Assembly (NCBI GenBank): GCA_023430685.1
Contig: JAEYZH010000155.1
Span: forward strand, 1-8,378
Direction of reading: 5' to 3'
Length of the DNA: 8,378 bases
DNA from: Pseudomonadota bacterium
Lineage (GTDB): Bacteria > Pseudomonadota > Gammaproteobacteria > Xanthomonadales > Rhodanobacteraceae
Shown here: piece by piece, positions 6,404 through 8,378 of the stretch
Layout of the letters: every line of letters begins with the position of its first letter
How positions within the stretch are numbered: the first letter of the stretch is position 1
Position numbers and translations under genes: made by a program
Notes under the pieces: generated by a model
The model's input: only the letters and a program-made list of their open reading frames with translations
Told to the model about the DNA's origin: nothing
Databases searched by the model: none

Positions 6404-7516
6404 CTACTCTCCGCCGCGTAAATCGTTCCTGAGTGCAAGGGCCCGCGGGCATGCGTCGATGCGTGCGCGCGGCGCCTGCGCTTCCAGCGCGTGCAGCCGC
6501 TCCTCACGCGCCGCGCGCGGCATCCGGGCGAGTTCCGACGCGCAAGCGAGGAAGGCGGACCAGTCGCCCTCCTGCAGTTCGAACAGCCGCGCGAACGCGC
6601 GCTTCCAGCGATCGTAGATGCCGAACGGGAGCAGGTCGGCGTTGCCGAGCGGGCCTTCGACCCAGGCCTCGCGCGCCGCGTCGCGCCCGGCCTGCGCGTC
6701 GCGCCACGCGCGATGGCGTTCGCGGAACGCCTCGAACGCGAGGGCCTTTGCGCGTCGCAAGCCGCCTGCGTCGAGGCCACTCGCGTACAGCGTGCGCAAG
6801 CGTTCGCGCAAGTCGAGCACGAGGCGCGTGAACGCCTCGTCTCCGTGTTCGATGGCAGTGTCGTCGCGCGGCGCGAGCCCGCGCGCGGCGCGCCATTCGC
6901 GCAGTCCTTGCGCCTGCACGAAACTGGCCAACGATTCGTTGAACGACGCATCCCCCTTCACGTACAGGTGCTGGTGCGCGAGTTCATGGAAGATCACGCC
7001 GGCGAGTTCGTCGCCGGGTCGCAGCATGCTCGAGAGGATGGGGTCGGCGAACCAGCCGAGGGTCGAATACGCCGCGCTGCCGACGATCGCGGTGTCGTTG
7101 CCCTGCGCGGCGAGCCGTGCGGCCGCCGCTCGTGCGTGCGCCTCGTCGAAGTAGCCGAGGTACGGCACGCATCCGGCGAACGGCATGCAATGCGTCACCG
7201 GTTCGACCGAGAATTCCGGCGCCGCGAACACGTTCCAGGTCGCATAGGGTCGGTCCAGCGCGACGTAGCTCGTATAGCTGCGGTTGCGCGGCAGGCGCAG
7301 GCGTACCGAGGCGAACGCGCGCGCGGCCTGCGCGTCCGCGAGGCGCTCGCGCAGCGCGGGATCCGCCGCCGGGTCGGCGACGATCCGCGCCACCGGTTCG
7401 CGCGCGGCGAGCAGCGCGAGCTGGCCGTGCGTCACGTGCGAGTAGTAGCGCAGCGATGCGCAGCCCGCGCAGGCGCCGAGTACGAGGCCGAGCAGCGCGA
7501 TCCGGCCCGCCCGCAT
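6404..7516 (-). CDS. Putative zinc aminopeptidase lipoprotein (PF10023/COG4324 type)
   Basis: A 370-residue predicted lipoprotein resembling the 'predicted aminopeptidase' family PF10023. The signal sequence ends in GACAGC; Cys19 is the likely lipidated residue, with Cys16 (LGAC) a second option. The mature start SLRYYSHVTHGQLALLAAREP is characteristic of the family. The conserved pair of cysteines lies in THCMPFAGCVPYLGYF (Cys110 and Cys116), followed by YSTLGWFADPILSSM (150-164). The zinc motif HELAH is at 177-181, with NESLA (193-197) supplying Glu194 as probable third ligand. The C-terminal part is Arg/Ala-rich helix. The family is assumed to be a periplasm-facing metallopeptidase; its substrate and even its activity are poorly known. 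The ATG lies only 6 nt after the nadK stop and has no strong Shine-Dalgarno of its own, so translation is probably coupled to nadK. Confidence 0.92.
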   Translation of the reverse strand: MRAGRIALLGLVLGACAGCASLRYYSHVTHGQLALLAAREPVARIVADPAADPALRERLADAQAARAFASVRLRLPRNRSYTSYVALDRPYATWNVFAAPEFSVEPVTHCMPFAGCVPYLGYFDEAHARAAAARLAAQGNDTAIVGSAAYSTLGWFADPILSSMLRPGDELAGVIFHELAHQHLYVKGDASFNESLASFVQAQGLREWRAARGLAPRDDTAIEHGDEAFTRLVLDLRERLRTLYASGLDAGGLRRAKALAFEAFRERHRAWRDAQAGRDAAREAWVEGPLGNADLLPFGIYDRWKRAFARLFELQEGDWSAFLACASELARMPRAAREERLHALEAQAPRARIDACPRALALRNDLRGGE

Positions 7517-7522
7517 CGCAGG

Positions 7523-8287
7523 CTACAGCTCGAACTGCTCGTTGAGGATGCGTTCCTCGAGATTGTGCTCGGGATCGAACAGCAGCGTCATGGTCTGCTC
7601 GCTGGACTCGCGCACGTGCACCTCGACCACGTCGCGCACCTCGTGCGAATCGGCGGTGGCGCTGACCGGCCGCTTGTAGGGGTCGAGGATCTCGAACCGT
7701 ACTTCGGTCACCGCCGGCAGGATCGCGCCGCGCCAGCGCCTCGGCCGGAACGGGCTGATCGGCGTCAGCGCGAGCAATTGCGAACCGAGCGGCAGGATCG
7801 GTCCATGCGCGGACAGGTTGTAGGCGGTGGAGCCCGCGGTGGTCGACACCAGCACGCCGTCGCACACCAGTTCCTCGAGCTTGACCACGCCATTCAGCGA
7901 CACCCGTACGTGCGCAGCCTGCTTGGTCTGGCGCAACAGCGAGACCTCGTTGAACGCGAGCGAGGTGGTGCTGGTGCCGGACTCGGTCACCGTCTCCATC
8001 AGCAACGGGCGCAGGACGGTGGGGCGCGCGCGCGCGAGGCGCTGCTCGAGGTCGGCATCGCTGAACTGGTTCATCAGGAAACCGATCGAGCCGAGCTTCA
8101 TGCCGTAGACCGGCAACGCGCGCGCGCGATGGCGATGCAGCGTGCGCAGCATGAAGCCGTCACCGCCGAGCGCGACGATGACCTCGGCCTGCTCGAGCGG
8201 CGCATCGCCATGGCGTTGCGCGAGCACGGAACGGATCGCCTGCGCTTCCTCGGTCTGGCTCGCGACGAATGCGATGCGCGGGGGCAT
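7523..8287 (-). CDS. nadK: NAD kinase (ATP-NAD kinase, short form)
   Basis: A 254-residue cytoplasmic enzyme that phosphorylates NAD+ to NADP+, the sole de novo route to NADP(H). Numbering from ATG 8287, the GGDG nucleotide-binding motif is at 41-44 (ALGGDGFML), the conserved NE pair at 113-114 (AFNEVSLLR), and the NAD-binding block STTAGSTAYNLSAHGP at 148-163. The next stretch LTPISPFRPRRWRG and the length under 260 residues mark the short form found in alphaproteobacteria and xanthomonads; the usual SAGGP is SAHGP here. The frame continues to a TTG at 8320, but ATG 8287 gives the family N-terminus (MPPRIAFVAS). A GAGG lies only 3 nt before this ATG, closer than ideal. A 14-nt inverted repeat (TGGAC/GTCCA, 8306-8319) lies just upstream. 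It is the first gene of a probable leftward operon with the aminopeptidase-like and Tyr-rich lipoproteins. Confidence 0.95.
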   Translation of the reverse strand: MPPRIAFVASQTEEAQAIRSVLAQRHGDAPLEQAEVIVALGGDGFMLRTLHRHRARALPVYGMKLGSIGFLMNQFSDADLEQRLARARPTVLRPLLMETVTESGTSTTSLAFNEVSLLRQTKQAAHVRVSLNGVVKLEELVCDGVLVSTTAGSTAYNLSAHGPILPLGSQLLALTPISPFRPRRWRGAILPAVTEVRFEILDPYKRPVSATADSHEVRDVVEVHVRESSEQTMTLLFDPEHNLEERILNEQFEL

Positions 8288-8378
8288 GGGCCTCGGGTCG
8301 GTCAGTGGACGCGTGTCCAATCTACCGCATCGTCGTCCCCGCGCGCGCCCGGGCGCCGGTGCACCCCGATGGGGGAGG

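Noticed and set aside
8024..8040. A run of alternating GC dinucleotides inside nadK
   Set aside because: It encodes ordinary Arg/Ala residues in a GC-rich gene and is short. There is no sign of a functional repeat.

Overview
The window is GC-rich proteobacterial chromosome, densely packed with short intergenic gaps. The gene set (an EmrAB efflux pair, a short roughly 254-residue NAD kinase with an SAHGP rather than SAGGP motif, a DUF4124 lipoprotein, a PF10023-type putative aminopeptidase, a single cold shock protein) best fits the Xanthomonadales/Lysobacteraceae. That taxonomic call is an inference from protein style, not a search result. No insertion sequence, phage gene, tRNA, rRNA or CRISPR array is visible.

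Left part (1-3742): the 3' end of emrA and the whole of emrB run rightwards as a tightly linked pair. They encode the periplasmic adaptor and the 14-helix inner-membrane transporter of a tripartite drug efflux pump; the outer-membrane channel and any regulator are outside the window. They converge on a leftward acyltransferase-3 membrane protein across a 38-bp gap that holds a small hairpin.

Middle (3743-4385): a leftward CspA-type cold shock gene ends in a strong intrinsic terminator. Its leader contains a hairpin about 30 nt before the start codon.

Right part (4386-8378): four consecutive genes encode proteins predicted to be exported. In map order they are a leftward lipoprotein with a DUF4124 segment and an HEITH zinc-peptidase motif, a rightward small secreted EF-hand protein, a leftward tyrosine/glycine-rich lipoprotein, and a leftward lipoprotein aminopeptidase-like protein with an HELAH motif. 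The aminopeptidase-like gene follows nadK (NAD kinase) by only 6 nt, and the Tyr-rich lipoprotein gene follows 30 nt later, so nadK, the aminopeptidase-like gene and the lipoprotein gene look like one leftward transcription unit. The EF-hand and Tyr-rich lipoprotein genes converge with a 3-nt gap, and both stop codons lie inside one perfect inverted repeat.

No clear new defence or mobile system is present. The most unusual items are the Tyr-rich lipoprotein, the DUF4124-peptidase combination, the cluster of exported proteins around them, and the stop-codon palindrome.
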